Assembly: GCF_016595245.1 (NCBI RefSeq)
Contig: NZ_JAENHM010000058.1
Span: forward strand, 363,519-427,518
Direction: 5' to 3'
Length of the DNA: 64,000 bases
Source: Azospirillum endophyticum
GTDB lineage: Bacteria > Pseudomonadota > Alphaproteobacteria > Azospirillales > Azospirillaceae
Shown: positions 16,997 to 25,298 of the stretch, one piece after another
Numbering within the stretch: the stretch's first letter is position 1
How the letters are laid out: every line of letters starts with the position of its first letter
Position numbers and translations under genes: made by a program
Notes under the pieces: generated by a model
Database searches by the model: none
What the model saw: only the letters and a program-made list of their open reading frames with translations
Told to the model about the DNA's origin: nothing

Positions 16997-17989
16997 GTGA
17001 CCCCCCAACGCTTTCCGCCGAACTGGTTCCAGAAGGCGCGGCTGAAGCTGCGCCATCTCCAGCTGTTCGCGGCGCTCGACGAACACCGCAACCTGCACCG
17101 CGCCGCCGCCAGCCTGAACATGTCGCAGCCCGCCGCCTCCAAGCTGCTGGGCGACCTTGAGGAGACGCTGGGGATCGAGCTGTTCGACCGCCACGGCCGC
17201 GGGATCGAGCCGAACTGGTACGGCAGCCTGATGATCCGCCATGCCCGGATGATCCTCAGCGAATTGCAGGAGACGGGCGAGGAGCTGAACGCCCTGCTCG
17301 CCGGCCACAGCGGCCGGGTGTCCATCGGCACGGTGATGGCCCCGGCGGTGGAGCTGGTGGTGCCGGTGATCAGCAGCCTGACCCGCGAGCATCCCAACCT
17401 GAAGGTCGCCGTGGCGGTGGAGACCAGCGACGTGCTGGCCGACCGGGTCCACCAGGGGGTGATGGATTTCGCCATCGGCCGCCTGCCCGGCCATTTCGAC
17501 CCCATCGCCTTCGAGTATCAGGAGATCAGCAGCGAGGAGCTGTGCTTCATCTGCCATGACCGCAACCCGCTGCTCCGGCTCGGCCGCCCGCTGACCGCGG
17601 CGGATCTGTCCGACGCCACCTGGATCCTCCAGCCCGTCGGCACGCTGCTGCGCGACCGGGTCGAGGCGCTGTTCCGCGCCGAGGGCGCCCGGCTGCCCCA
17701 CCGGGTGATCGAAAGCGCCTCTCCCGTCATCTCGATGGCGATGGTCGCCGAAACCGAGTCGATCACCGTCTTCGCCCGCGCCCTCGCCCAGGTGTTCTCG
17801 CCCAGCGGCTGCTGCGTGATCATGCCCTTCCACAAGCGGTTCAGCGTCGAACCCTACGGCATCTTCTGGCTGAAGGACCGCCCGCTGTCGCCGGGCGCCC
17901 GCACCGTGCTGTCAGCCGTGCGTGCGGCGTCGGAGTTCAAGATGCGCTTGGCGGCGGCGTCCACGACGCCCGCCTCCGCCCCCTCCTGA
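16997..17989 (+). CDS. gbpR: LysR-type regulator of sugar uptake/catabolism
   Basis: 330 residues. The helix-turn-helix lies at about residues 17-75 (LKLRHLQLFAALDEHRNLHRAAASLNMSQPAASKLL, broken here only by description), followed by a LysR substrate-binding domain (GRVSIGTVMAPAVELVVPVI). The N terminus and effector domain resemble GbpR/GguR, the LysR-type regulators beside chvE/sbpA-gguAB in Rhizobiales and Azospirillum. It lies between araB (divergent) and sbpA (same direction). Inducers in such systems are sugar-derived acids or sugars; which one applies here is not visible. The GTG at 16997, directly before ACCCCCCAACG, is the apparent start, without a strong ribosome site. Confidence 0.85.
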   Translation: MTPQRFPPNWFQKARLKLRHLQLFAALDEHRNLHRAAASLNMSQPAASKLLGDLEETLGIELFDRHGRGIEPNWYGSLMIRHARMILSELQETGEELNALLAGHSGRVSIGTVMAPAVELVVPVISSLTREHPNLKVAVAVETSDVLADRVHQGVMDFAIGRLPGHFDPIAFEYQEISSEELCFICHDRNPLLRLGRPLTAADLSDATWILQPVGTLLRDRVEALFRAEGARLPHRVIESASPVISMAMVAETESITVFARALAQVFSPSGCCVIMPFHKRFSVEPYGIFWLKDRPLSPGARTVLSAVRAASEFKMRLAAASTTPASAPS

Positions 17990-18015
17990 TCGGCCCGGCG
18001 ACTCTCGTCACGGTC

Positions 18016-18066
18016 GATACCGAAATGCATATCGATTTGCTGAATAATCGTATTTGACAGTTATGG
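18016..18066 (+). promoter_or_regulatory. Candidate GbpR operator and promoter of sbpA
   Basis: GATAC-N8-ATATC (18016-18033), a 14-base spacer, then TCGTATTTGACAG within 18046-18066. The second part contains a consensus-like -35 hexamer TTGACA (18054-18059), so a bound regulator would sit directly at the polymerase site. sbpA starts 110 bases further on, behind GGAGGA. Confidence 0.65.
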
Positions 18067-18175
18067 GGAAACGGAGGATTGCTAGAGGCGCAAACCATCG
18101 CGTCCAACGCCATCCGCGCCACAGAACGCGGGGGCGGCGTATCGCGTGCCGTAGTAACGGGGAGGATTCCGGTCC

Positions 18176-19270
18176 ATGTCGTCTCCTAAGCGTACTTCCT
18201 TCAGCTCCAAGCTGGCCGGCCTCGCCGTCGGCCTGATCTTCGCCGCCGGTGCCACCGGCGCCGTCCCGGCGATGGCCCAGGACAAGCCGACCGTCGGCAT
18301 CGCCATGCCGACCAAGTCGTCGGCGCGCTGGATCGACGACGGCAACAACATGGTCAAGTATTTCCAGGAAAAGGGATACAAGACCGACCTGCAATATGCA
18401 GAGGACGACATCCCCAACCAGCTCGCCCAAATCGAGAACATGGTCACCAAGAACGACAAGGTTCTGGTGATCGCCGCCATCGACGGGACGACGCTGACCG
18501 ACGTGCTGCAGAAGGCGGCCGAGCGCGGCGTAAAGGTCATCGCCTACGACCGCCTGATCCGCGGCTCGGCCAACGTCGACTACTACGCCACCTTCGACAA
18601 CTTCCAGGTCGGCGTGCTCCAGGCCTCCTACATCGAGAAGGCGCTCGGCCTGAAGGACGGCAAGGGTCCGTTCAACATCGAGCTGTTCGGCGGCTCGCCC
18701 GACGACAACAACGCCTACTTCTTCTACAACGGCGCCATGTCGGTGCTGCAGCCCTACATCGACAGCGGCAAGCTGAAGGTGCAGAGCGGCCAGGTCGGCA
18801 TGGACAAGGTGTCGACCCTGCGCTGGGACGGCGCCGTCGCCCAGGCCCGCATGGACAACCTGCTGAGCGCCTATTACAGCGGGAAGAAGGTCGACGCCGT
18901 GCTGTCGCCCTATGACGGGCTCAGCATCGGCATCATCTCGTCGCTGAAGGGCGTCGGCTACGGCACGGCGGCGCAGCCGATGCCGGTCGTCACCGGCCAG
19001 GACGCCGAGGTGCAGTCGGTCAAGTCGATCCTGGCGGGCGAGCAGCGCTCGACCGTCTTCAAGGACACCCGCGAACTGGCGAAGGTCACGGTGGGCATGG
19101 TCGACGACCTGCTGGCCGGCCGTACCCCGCAGGTCAACGACACCAAGACCTACGACAACGGCAAGAAGGTCGTGCCCTCCTATCTGCTGAAGCCGGTCAG
19201 CGTCGACGCCTCGAACTGGAAGCAGGTCCTGGTCGACGGCGGCTACTACAAGGAATCGCAGATCAAGTGA
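18176..19270 (+). CDS. sbpA: Periplasmic multiple-sugar-binding protein (ChvE/SbpA type)
   Basis: 364 residues with a signal peptide ending near AVPAMAQDK. The mature protein begins PTVGIAMPTKSSARWIDDGN and contains GVKVIAYDRLIRGSANVDYY, GSPDDNNAYFFYNGAM and DAVLSPYDGLSIGII. These are hallmarks of ChvE and SbpA, which bind arabinose, galactose and related aldoses. In Agrobacterium ChvE also signals to VirA. In A. brasilense SbpA is known to be needed for chemotaxis to these sugars. It is the first gene of the gguA-gguB transporter operon and has GGAGGA eight bases before its ATG. A chemoreceptor gene lies further down the same train. Confidence 0.9.
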   Translation: MSSPKRTSFSSKLAGLAVGLIFAAGATGAVPAMAQDKPTVGIAMPTKSSARWIDDGNNMVKYFQEKGYKTDLQYAEDDIPNQLAQIENMVTKNDKVLVIAAIDGTTLTDVLQKAAERGVKVIAYDRLIRGSANVDYYATFDNFQVGVLQASYIEKALGLKDGKGPFNIELFGGSPDDNNAYFFYNGAMSVLQPYIDSGKLKVQSGQVGMDKVSTLRWDGAVAQARMDNLLSAYYSGKKVDAVLSPYDGLSIGIISSLKGVGYGTAAQPMPVVTGQDAEVQSVKSILAGEQRSTVFKDTRELAKVTVGMVDDLLAGRTPQVNDTKTYDNGKKVVPSYLLKPVSVDASNWKQVLVDGGYYKESQIK

Positions 19271-19353
19271 GTGAACGGCGCGGAAGCGGGGGCCATCCGG
19301 CATCCGCTTCCGCGCTCCGCCCAACGGCAGGCCGGGCGATCAGGGGTTTATCA

Positions 19354-20949
19354 ATGGACAGCATTCTTGAGATGCGCGGCATCATCAAGACGTTTCCGGG
19401 CGTCAAGGCGCTCGACAACGTCAACCTCTCGGTCCGCGAGGGGGAGATCCACGCGCTGATCGGCGAGAACGGCGCCGGCAAGTCGACGCTGATGAAGGTG
19501 CTGAGCGGCGTCTACCCGCACGGCACCTACGAGGGCGAGATCCGCTTCGGCGGCCAGCCCATCGCCTTTCGCGGCATCGCCGACAGCGAGAAGCTGGGCA
19601 TCATCATCATCCACCAGGAACTGGCCCTGGTCCCGCTGCTGTCGATCACCGAGAACCTGTTCCTCGGCAACGAGCAGGCGAAACGGGGCCGGATCGACTG
19701 GGTCGCCGCCACCGCCCGCGCGCGCGAGCTGCTGCGCATGGTCGGCCTGACCGATTCGCCCGAGACCCTGATCACCGACATCGGCGTCGGCAAGCAGCAG
19801 CTGGTCGAGATCGCCAAGGCGCTGTCCAAGCAGGTCAAGCTGCTGATCCTGGACGAGCCGACCGCCAGCCTGAACGAGAGCGACAGCGATGCCCTGCTGG
19901 CCCTGCTGCTGCGCTTCAAGGAACAGGGCATCTCGTCCATCCTGATCTCGCACAAGCTGAACGAGATCGCCAAGGTCGCCGACCGCGTCACCATCCTGCG
20001 CGACGGCAGCACAGTGGAGACGCTGGACTGCCACGACGGCCCGATCAGCCAGGACCGCATCATCAAGGGCATGGTCGGCCGCGACCTCGCCGACCGCTAT
20101 CCGCGCCGCACCAGCAACCCGGGCGACATCCTGTTCCAGGTCAAGGGCTGGAGCGCCGACCACCCCATCCATCCCGGCCGCCGCGTCGTCAAGGACATCG
20201 ACCTGCATGTCCGCCGGGGCGAGGTGGTGGGCATCGCCGGGCTGATGGGCGCCGGCCGCACCGAATTCGCCATGAGCCTGTTCGGCCGCTCCTACGGCCG
20301 CAACATCCGGGGCCAAGCCTTCCTCGGCGGACGCGAGATCGACGTGTCGACCATCCGCCGGGCGATGGACAGCGGCATCGCCTACGCCACCGAGGACCGC
20401 AAGCATTACGGCCTCGTGCTGGACAACGACATCCGCCACAACGTGACGCTGGCCAACCTGGACGGTGTCGCCAAGCGCGGCGTCATCCACCACGAGCGCG
20501 AGATCGAGATCGCCAACGATTTTCGCCGCCGCCTGCGCATCCGCTGTTCCGACGTGTTCCAGCAGACGGTCAACCTGTCCGGCGGCAACCAGCAGAAGGT
20601 GGTGCTCAGCAAATGGCTGTTCGCCGACCCGCAGGTGCTGATCCTGGACGAGCCGACCCGCGGCATCGACGTCGGCGCCAAATATGAGATCTACACCATC
20701 GTCAACCAGCTGGTGGCCGAAGGCCGCGGCGTCATCCTGATCTCCTCGGAACTGCCGGAGCTTCTGGGCGTCGCCGACCGCATCTACGTGATGAACGAAG
20801 GGGCGCTGGTCGCCGAGATGCCGGCGGCCGAGGCCAGCCAGGAAAAGATCATGCACGCCATCATGTCGTCCGCCTCGAAAGCCACGGCGGCGCGCGCCGC
20901 CGTGGCCGCCGCAGCCTTGAACACTGGTGCCCTGGAGTCCCTGCAATGA
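19354..20949 (+). CDS. gguA: Sugar ABC transporter ATPase (GguA type)
   Basis: 531 residues with two ATPase domains. Domain one has Walker A GENGAGKSTLMKVLSG and Walker B LLILDEPTASLNESD. Domain two has a degenerate Walker A (GLMGAGRTE), signature NLSGGNQQKVVLSKWL and Walker B LILDEPTRGIDVG. The insertion PHGTYEGEIRFGG and the long C-terminal Ala-rich tail (about residues 505-531) are seen in GguA/MmsA-like ATPases. It energises uptake of the SbpA-bound sugar. The next gene starts inside its stop codon (ATGA overlap), so GguA and GguB are made together. Confidence 0.9.
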   Translation: MDSILEMRGIIKTFPGVKALDNVNLSVREGEIHALIGENGAGKSTLMKVLSGVYPHGTYEGEIRFGGQPIAFRGIADSEKLGIIIIHQELALVPLLSITENLFLGNEQAKRGRIDWVAATARARELLRMVGLTDSPETLITDIGVGKQQLVEIAKALSKQVKLLILDEPTASLNESDSDALLALLLRFKEQGISSILISHKLNEIAKVADRVTILRDGSTVETLDCHDGPISQDRIIKGMVGRDLADRYPRRTSNPGDILFQVKGWSADHPIHPGRRVVKDIDLHVRRGEVVGIAGLMGAGRTEFAMSLFGRSYGRNIRGQAFLGGREIDVSTIRRAMDSGIAYATEDRKHYGLVLDNDIRHNVTLANLDGVAKRGVIHHEREIEIANDFRRRLRIRCSDVFQQTVNLSGGNQQKVVLSKWLFADPQVLILDEPTRGIDVGAKYEIYTIVNQLVAEGRGVILISSELPELLGVADRIYVMNEGALVAEMPAAEASQEKIMHAIMSSASKATAARAAVAAAALNTGALESLQ

Positions 20950-22145
20950 GCGCCGAACTGAACCTGCCGGCCGCGCCGCCGCGCCAGGCCTCGATGGCCA
21001 AGTTCCTGAAGAGCCACATGCGCGATTACGGCATGCTGATCTCGCTGCTGGCGATCGTGGCGTTCTTCCAGTACATGACCAACGGCACGCTGCTGCAGCC
21101 GCTGAACCTGACCAACCTCGTCCTGCAGAACAGCTACATCGTCATCATGGCGCTGGGCATGCTGCTGGTGATCGTCGCCGGGCACATCGACCTGTCGGTC
21201 GGCTCCATCGTCGGCTTCATCGGCGCGCTGGCCGCCATCCTGATGGTGCAGTTCCACTGGCACTTCATCCCCACCGCCATCGTCAGTCTGTTGGCGGGCG
21301 CCGCCATCGGCGCCGCCCAGGGCTATTGGGTCGCCTATTTCCGCATCCCGTCCTTCATCGTGACGCTGGCCGGCATGCTGGTGTTCCGCGGCCTCAGCCT
21401 CGCCCTGCTGGCCGGCCAGTCCGTCGGCCCCTTCCCGGTGGAGTTCCAGCGCCTCAGCTCCGGCTTCATCCCGGATTTCTTCGGCACCGAGGGCTTCCAC
21501 ACCACCACGCTGGTGCTGTGCCTGGCGACCCCGGCGATCATGATCGGCTTCAGCATCGCCGCCCGCCTCCGCCGCCACCGCTTCGCCATCGAACAGGAAC
21601 CGCTGGTCCTGTTCGTGCTGAAGAGCGCCGGCCTGTTCGCGGTGGTCGCCTATGTCGGCTGGCTGCTGTCGACCTACAAGGGCCTGCCGAACGTCCTGAT
21701 CATCATGGCGCTGCTGATCGGGCTCTACGCCTTCGTTACCCGCGACACCACCATCGGCCGGCGCATCTACGCGCTGGGCGGCAACGAGAAGGCGGCCAAG
21801 CTGTCGGGCATCGATACCCGCCGCCTGTCCTTCTACACCTTCGTCAACATGGGCGTCCTGGCAGCGCTGGCCGGCCTGATCTTCGCCGCCCGCCTCAACA
21901 CCGCCACGCCGAAGGCCGGCGTCTCGTTCGAGCTGGACGTGATCGCCGCCTGCTTCATCGGCGGCGCCTCGGCCTCGGGCGGCGTCGGCCGGGTCACCGG
22001 CGCGGTGATCGGCGCCTTCATCATGGGCGTGATGAACAACGGCATGTCGATCGTCGGCATCGGCATCGACTGGCAGCAGGTCATCAAGGGTCTGGTGCTG
22101 CTCGCCGCCGTCTGCTTCGACGTCTACAACAAGGGCAAGGCCTGA
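20946..22145 (+). CDS. gguB: Sugar ABC transporter permease (GguB type)
   Basis: 399 residues, longer than RbsC because of a central insert (about residues 165-250), as in GguB/MmsB permeases. Conserved loops YIVIMALGMLLVIVAGHIDL and FIVTLAGMLVFRGLSLALLA mark the BPD_transp_2 family. About ten membrane segments can be drawn. The single permease gene implies a homodimeric channel. It overlaps gguA by four bases and is followed after 48 bases by araA. Confidence 0.9.
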   Translation: MSAELNLPAAPPRQASMAKFLKSHMRDYGMLISLLAIVAFFQYMTNGTLLQPLNLTNLVLQNSYIVIMALGMLLVIVAGHIDLSVGSIVGFIGALAAILMVQFHWHFIPTAIVSLLAGAAIGAAQGYWVAYFRIPSFIVTLAGMLVFRGLSLALLAGQSVGPFPVEFQRLSSGFIPDFFGTEGFHTTTLVLCLATPAIMIGFSIAARLRRHRFAIEQEPLVLFVLKSAGLFAVVAYVGWLLSTYKGLPNVLIIMALLIGLYAFVTRDTTIGRRIYALGGNEKAAKLSGIDTRRLSFYTFVNMGVLAALAGLIFAARLNTATPKAGVSFELDVIAACFIGGASASGGVGRVTGAVIGAFIMGVMNNGMSIVGIGIDWQQVIKGLVLLAAVCFDVYNKGKA

Positions 22146-22193
22146 CGGCGGTCTTGTGACCGCCGCCGACCTTCCCCGACCGGACATATCGCC

Positions 22194-23147
22194 ATGACGC
22201 TCCCCACCCTCGGACTTGTCGGTCTGGGAAAGATCGCCCGCGACCAGCATATCCCCGCCATCGCCGCCACCGGCCTGTTCAATCTGGCCGCCGTGGTCAG
22301 CCCGGACGGTGCCACGACGGATGGCGTGCCGAGCTTCCGCTCCCAGGCGGAGATGCTGGCGGCCCTGCCCGGCCTCGACGCCGTGGCGCTCTGCACCCCG
22401 CCCGCAATCCGCCACGGCCTGACGGTCGAGGCGCTGCGCGCCGGCAAACATGTGCTGATCGAGAAGCCGCCCGCCGCCACCCTGTCGGAGCTTCACGATC
22501 TGGTGGCGGAGGCGGAGACCGCGCGGCGCACCCTGTTCACCGCCTGGCATTCGCAGTTCAACCCGGCGGTCGAGGAAACCCGCCGCCGGCTGGCGGATGC
22601 CGACATCCGCAGCGTCGCCATCACCTGGAAGGAGGATGTCCGGCGCTGGCATCCCGGCCAGGACTGGATCTTCGCGGCCGGCGGCTTCGGCGTCTTCGAT
22701 CCCGGCATCAACGCCCTGTCGATCCTGACCGACATCCTGCCGTCCCCGGTCTTCGTCCGTGCCGCCAACCTGCATGTCCCGGCCAACCGCGACACGCCGA
22801 TCGCCGCGACGCTGGAGATGGGCGCCGCCCCCGGCTCCCGCATCGGCCGGGTGACCGCCGATTTCGACTTCCTCCAGCAGGGCGAGCAGACCTGGTCCAT
22901 CGTCATCGAGACGGCGGACACCGACAAGGCCGACCGGCGCCTCGACCTCACCCATGGCGGCACCCGCCTGTTCGCGGACGGCGTGCCGGTGCTGGCCGAG
23001 CCCGACACCGAATACCAGCGCATCTACCGCCATTTCCACCGGCTGGTGACGGAGGGGACGAGCGACGTCGACGCCCGCCCGCTGTCGCTCGTTGCCGACG
23101 CCTGCATGGTCGGGCGCTGGCACCGCACCGCTTCCTTCGACTGGTAG
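22194..23147 (+). CDS. araA: L-arabinose / D-galactose 1-dehydrogenase
   Basis: 317 residues of the Gfo/Idh/MocA family. The N-terminal Rossmann motif is GLVGLGKIARDQHIPAIAAT. The conserved EKPPAATLSEL follows, with the catalytic Lys of EKP. The C-terminal alpha/beta domain has the WKEDVRRWHPGQDWIFAAGG segment typical of the A. brasilense arabinose dehydrogenase family. It oxidises L-arabinose (and D-galactose) to the 1,4-lactone with NAD(P). Encoding it directly after the transporter couples uptake to the first catabolic step. The symbol follows A. brasilense usage, not E. coli arabinose isomerase. Confidence 0.88.
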   Translation: MTLPTLGLVGLGKIARDQHIPAIAATGLFNLAAVVSPDGATTDGVPSFRSQAEMLAALPGLDAVALCTPPAIRHGLTVEALRAGKHVLIEKPPAATLSELHDLVAEAETARRTLFTAWHSQFNPAVEETRRRLADADIRSVAITWKEDVRRWHPGQDWIFAAGGFGVFDPGINALSILTDILPSPVFVRAANLHVPANRDTPIAATLEMGAAPGSRIGRVTADFDFLQQGEQTWSIVIETADTDKADRRLDLTHGGTRLFADGVPVLAEPDTEYQRIYRHFHRLVTEGTSDVDARPLSLVADACMVGRWHRTASFDW

Positions 23148-23186
23148 AAGGTCCCGCCCGAGGGTCCGGCAACAGGGAGGTCCCGC

Positions 23187-25199
23187 ATGTCCACCGCCAC
23201 CGGCGTCAAAATCGGCACCCGCATCGGCCACCGGATCACCGCCGGCAGCGCCGGCATCCTGCTGTTCCTCGCCGCCGTCGCCTGGGTCGGCATCGGCAGC
23301 CTGTCGGAAACCGAGACGGTGGTGCGGACCTACGGCGATCTGGCCAAGCGCTCCAACGATCTCGGCCGCCTCCAGTCCCTGATGCTGGAGACCCGCCTCA
23401 AGGCCGCCGGCTTCCTGCTGAGCGGCCGCGACGAGGATGCCGACGGCGTGCGGGCGCTGCTGGACGAGGCCGCCCGCATCATCGGCGAAGGGGCCGGGAC
23501 GATGGGCGATCCGGCGATGGCGAACACGGTCAATGCGATGGCCGAGCAGACCGGACGCTACCGGGTCGCCTTCTCCGAGGTGCAGGAGATGCAGGCGAAG
23601 CGGGCGGCCGCCCTGGCCGAGGAGGCCAGGCTGGGCTCGCGGCTGCGCACCATGCTCGACACCATCCTGGCCGACGCCCGCAAGTCCGGCAACGCCGAGC
23701 TGGTGATCCTCGCCAGCCAGACGATGGAACATGTGCTGTCCGCCCGCTTCGTCGCCATGCGCTTCCAGAAGGAGGGGTCGGCCGGTTTGGCCGCGGCGAC
23801 GCGCAACGAACTGAAGAATGCCGTCCAGAAATGCGAGGCGATGACGAAGACCGCCAGCCCGCCGCCCCTCGCCGCCGCGCTGATCAAGACGCTCGCGGCC
23901 TACGGCAGCGAATTCGACCGTCTGGTGTCGGCGACGGAATCCCGTGACGAACTGGTCGGGGAGACCCTCGCCTCGCTCGGTTCGTCGATCGGCACGCAGG
24001 CCCGCGACCTGACCGACCAGGGCATCGCGACCGAGCGGACGCTGCGCACCGGCACGATGGCACAGCTCGGGGAGCAACGCCGGGCGATGGTCGCCGTCTC
24101 CGCCGCCGGGCTGATCCTCGGCCTCGCCGCCGCGCTGCTGATCGCCCGCAGCCTGTCGCGCCCGGTGGTCGCCATGACCGACGCCATGACCCGGCTGGCC
24201 GGCGGCGACCGCTCCGTCGCCATCCCCGGCCTCGACCGCCGCGACGAGATCGGCGGCATGGCGAAGGCGGTGCAGGTCTTTCAGGCCGGGCTGGTCGAGG
24301 CCGACCGCCTGGCCGCCGACAAGGCCGCCGAGCATCAGGCCCGCGTCCGCCGCGGCGAGCGCATCGACCGCCTGACGCAGGAGTTCGAGCGGACGGTGGA
24401 GAGCACGCTCGGCCGGGTCGCCGGCGCCGCCACCCAGCTCCAGTCCACGGCCCGGGCCATCCGGTCGACGACCGACGAGACCAGCCGGCTGGCCGGCGAC
24501 GCCGTCCGCAGTTCCGGCGAGACCACCGGCAGCGTCGAGACGGTCGCCGCCGCCGCCGAGGAGCTGGCCGTCTCCATCGCCACCATCGGCCAGCATGTCG
24601 CCCATAGCACCCAGGTGACCGAACAGGCGGTCGGCATCGCCCGCGTCACCGACGGGACGGTGCGCAGCCTGACCGGCGTCGCCCGCCAGATCGGCGACGT
24701 GGTCCAGCTGATCAGCGGCATCGCCGCCCAGACCAACCTGCTGGCGCTGAACGCCACCATCGAGGCGGCGCGGGCCGGCGAGGCGGGGCGCGGCTTCGCC
24801 GTGGTGGCGAACGAGGTCAAGAGCCTCGCCGCCCAGACCGCGAAGGCGACCGAGGAGATCGAGGCCCAGATCGCCGCCGTCCAGCGCGTCAGCAGCGAGG
24901 CGGCCGGCGCCATCACCGAGATCACCAGGGTGATCGGCGAGGTCAACGAGGTCTCCGCCACCATCGCCGGCGCCATCGGCGAACAGCGGGCGGCGACCAC
25001 CGAGATCAGCGGCAGCATCCAGCGCGCCGCCCGCGGCACCCAGGAGGTCCGCGACACCATCGCCGGCGTGACCCACGCCTTCCAGGCCACCAGCGACGCG
25101 TCGCGACAGGTCAGCTCGGCCGCCGACGGCCTGTCCGGCGAGGCCGGCGGCTTGCGCGGCTGCGTGTCCCGTTTCCTGGCGGAAATGCGCGCGGCCTGA
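23187..25199 (+). CDS. Methyl-accepting chemotaxis protein within the arabinose operon
   Basis: 670 residues. A first membrane helix (about 20-40) is followed by an all-helical periplasmic domain of about 250 residues, as in helical-bimodular (HBM) sensors. A second membrane helix lies near 295-315 (AVSAAGLILGLAAALLIARS), then a HAMP domain to about 370. The signalling tip contains GIAAQTNLLALNATIEAARA and GEAGRGFAVVANEVKSLA, the universal MCP hairpin. No CheR-binding pentapeptide is seen at the C terminus. It lies between araA and araC with short gaps and the same direction, so it should be co-expressed with sugar uptake and catabolism. It may detect the SbpA-sugar complex or a metabolite; that is inference. 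Confidence 0.9.
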   Translation: MSTATGVKIGTRIGHRITAGSAGILLFLAAVAWVGIGSLSETETVVRTYGDLAKRSNDLGRLQSLMLETRLKAAGFLLSGRDEDADGVRALLDEAARIIGEGAGTMGDPAMANTVNAMAEQTGRYRVAFSEVQEMQAKRAAALAEEARLGSRLRTMLDTILADARKSGNAELVILASQTMEHVLSARFVAMRFQKEGSAGLAAATRNELKNAVQKCEAMTKTASPPPLAAALIKTLAAYGSEFDRLVSATESRDELVGETLASLGSSIGTQARDLTDQGIATERTLRTGTMAQLGEQRRAMVAVSAAGLILGLAAALLIARSLSRPVVAMTDAMTRLAGGDRSVAIPGLDRRDEIGGMAKAVQVFQAGLVEADRLAADKAAEHQARVRRGERIDRLTQEFERTVESTLGRVAGAATQLQSTARAIRSTTDETSRLAGDAVRSSGETTGSVETVAAAAEELAVSIATIGQHVAHSTQVTEQAVGIARVTDGTVRSLTGVARQIGDVVQLISGIAAQTNLLALNATIEAARAGEAGRGFAVVANEVKSLAAQTAKATEEIEAQIAAVQRVSSEAAGAITEITRVIGEVNEVSATIAGAIGEQRAATTEISGSIQRAARGTQEVRDTIAGVTHAFQATSDASRQVSSAADGLSGEAGGLRGCVSRFLAEMRAA

Positions 25200-25298
25200 T
25201 ACTCCAGACGCTGGCCCCGAAACGCACATCAACGAAACTCGCCCCCAACTCCGCGCCGGGCCGTCCGGTCCGCGCCCCAACCTGAAACCGGTGTCGAT

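Noticed and set aside
20784..25280. A 1498-codon open frame on the minus strand across gguB, araA and the chemoreceptor
   Set aside because: It is antisense to three clearly recognised genes. Its translation is low-complexity (Gly/Ala/Asp/Arg-rich), without domains; long antisense frames are common in high-GC coding DNA.
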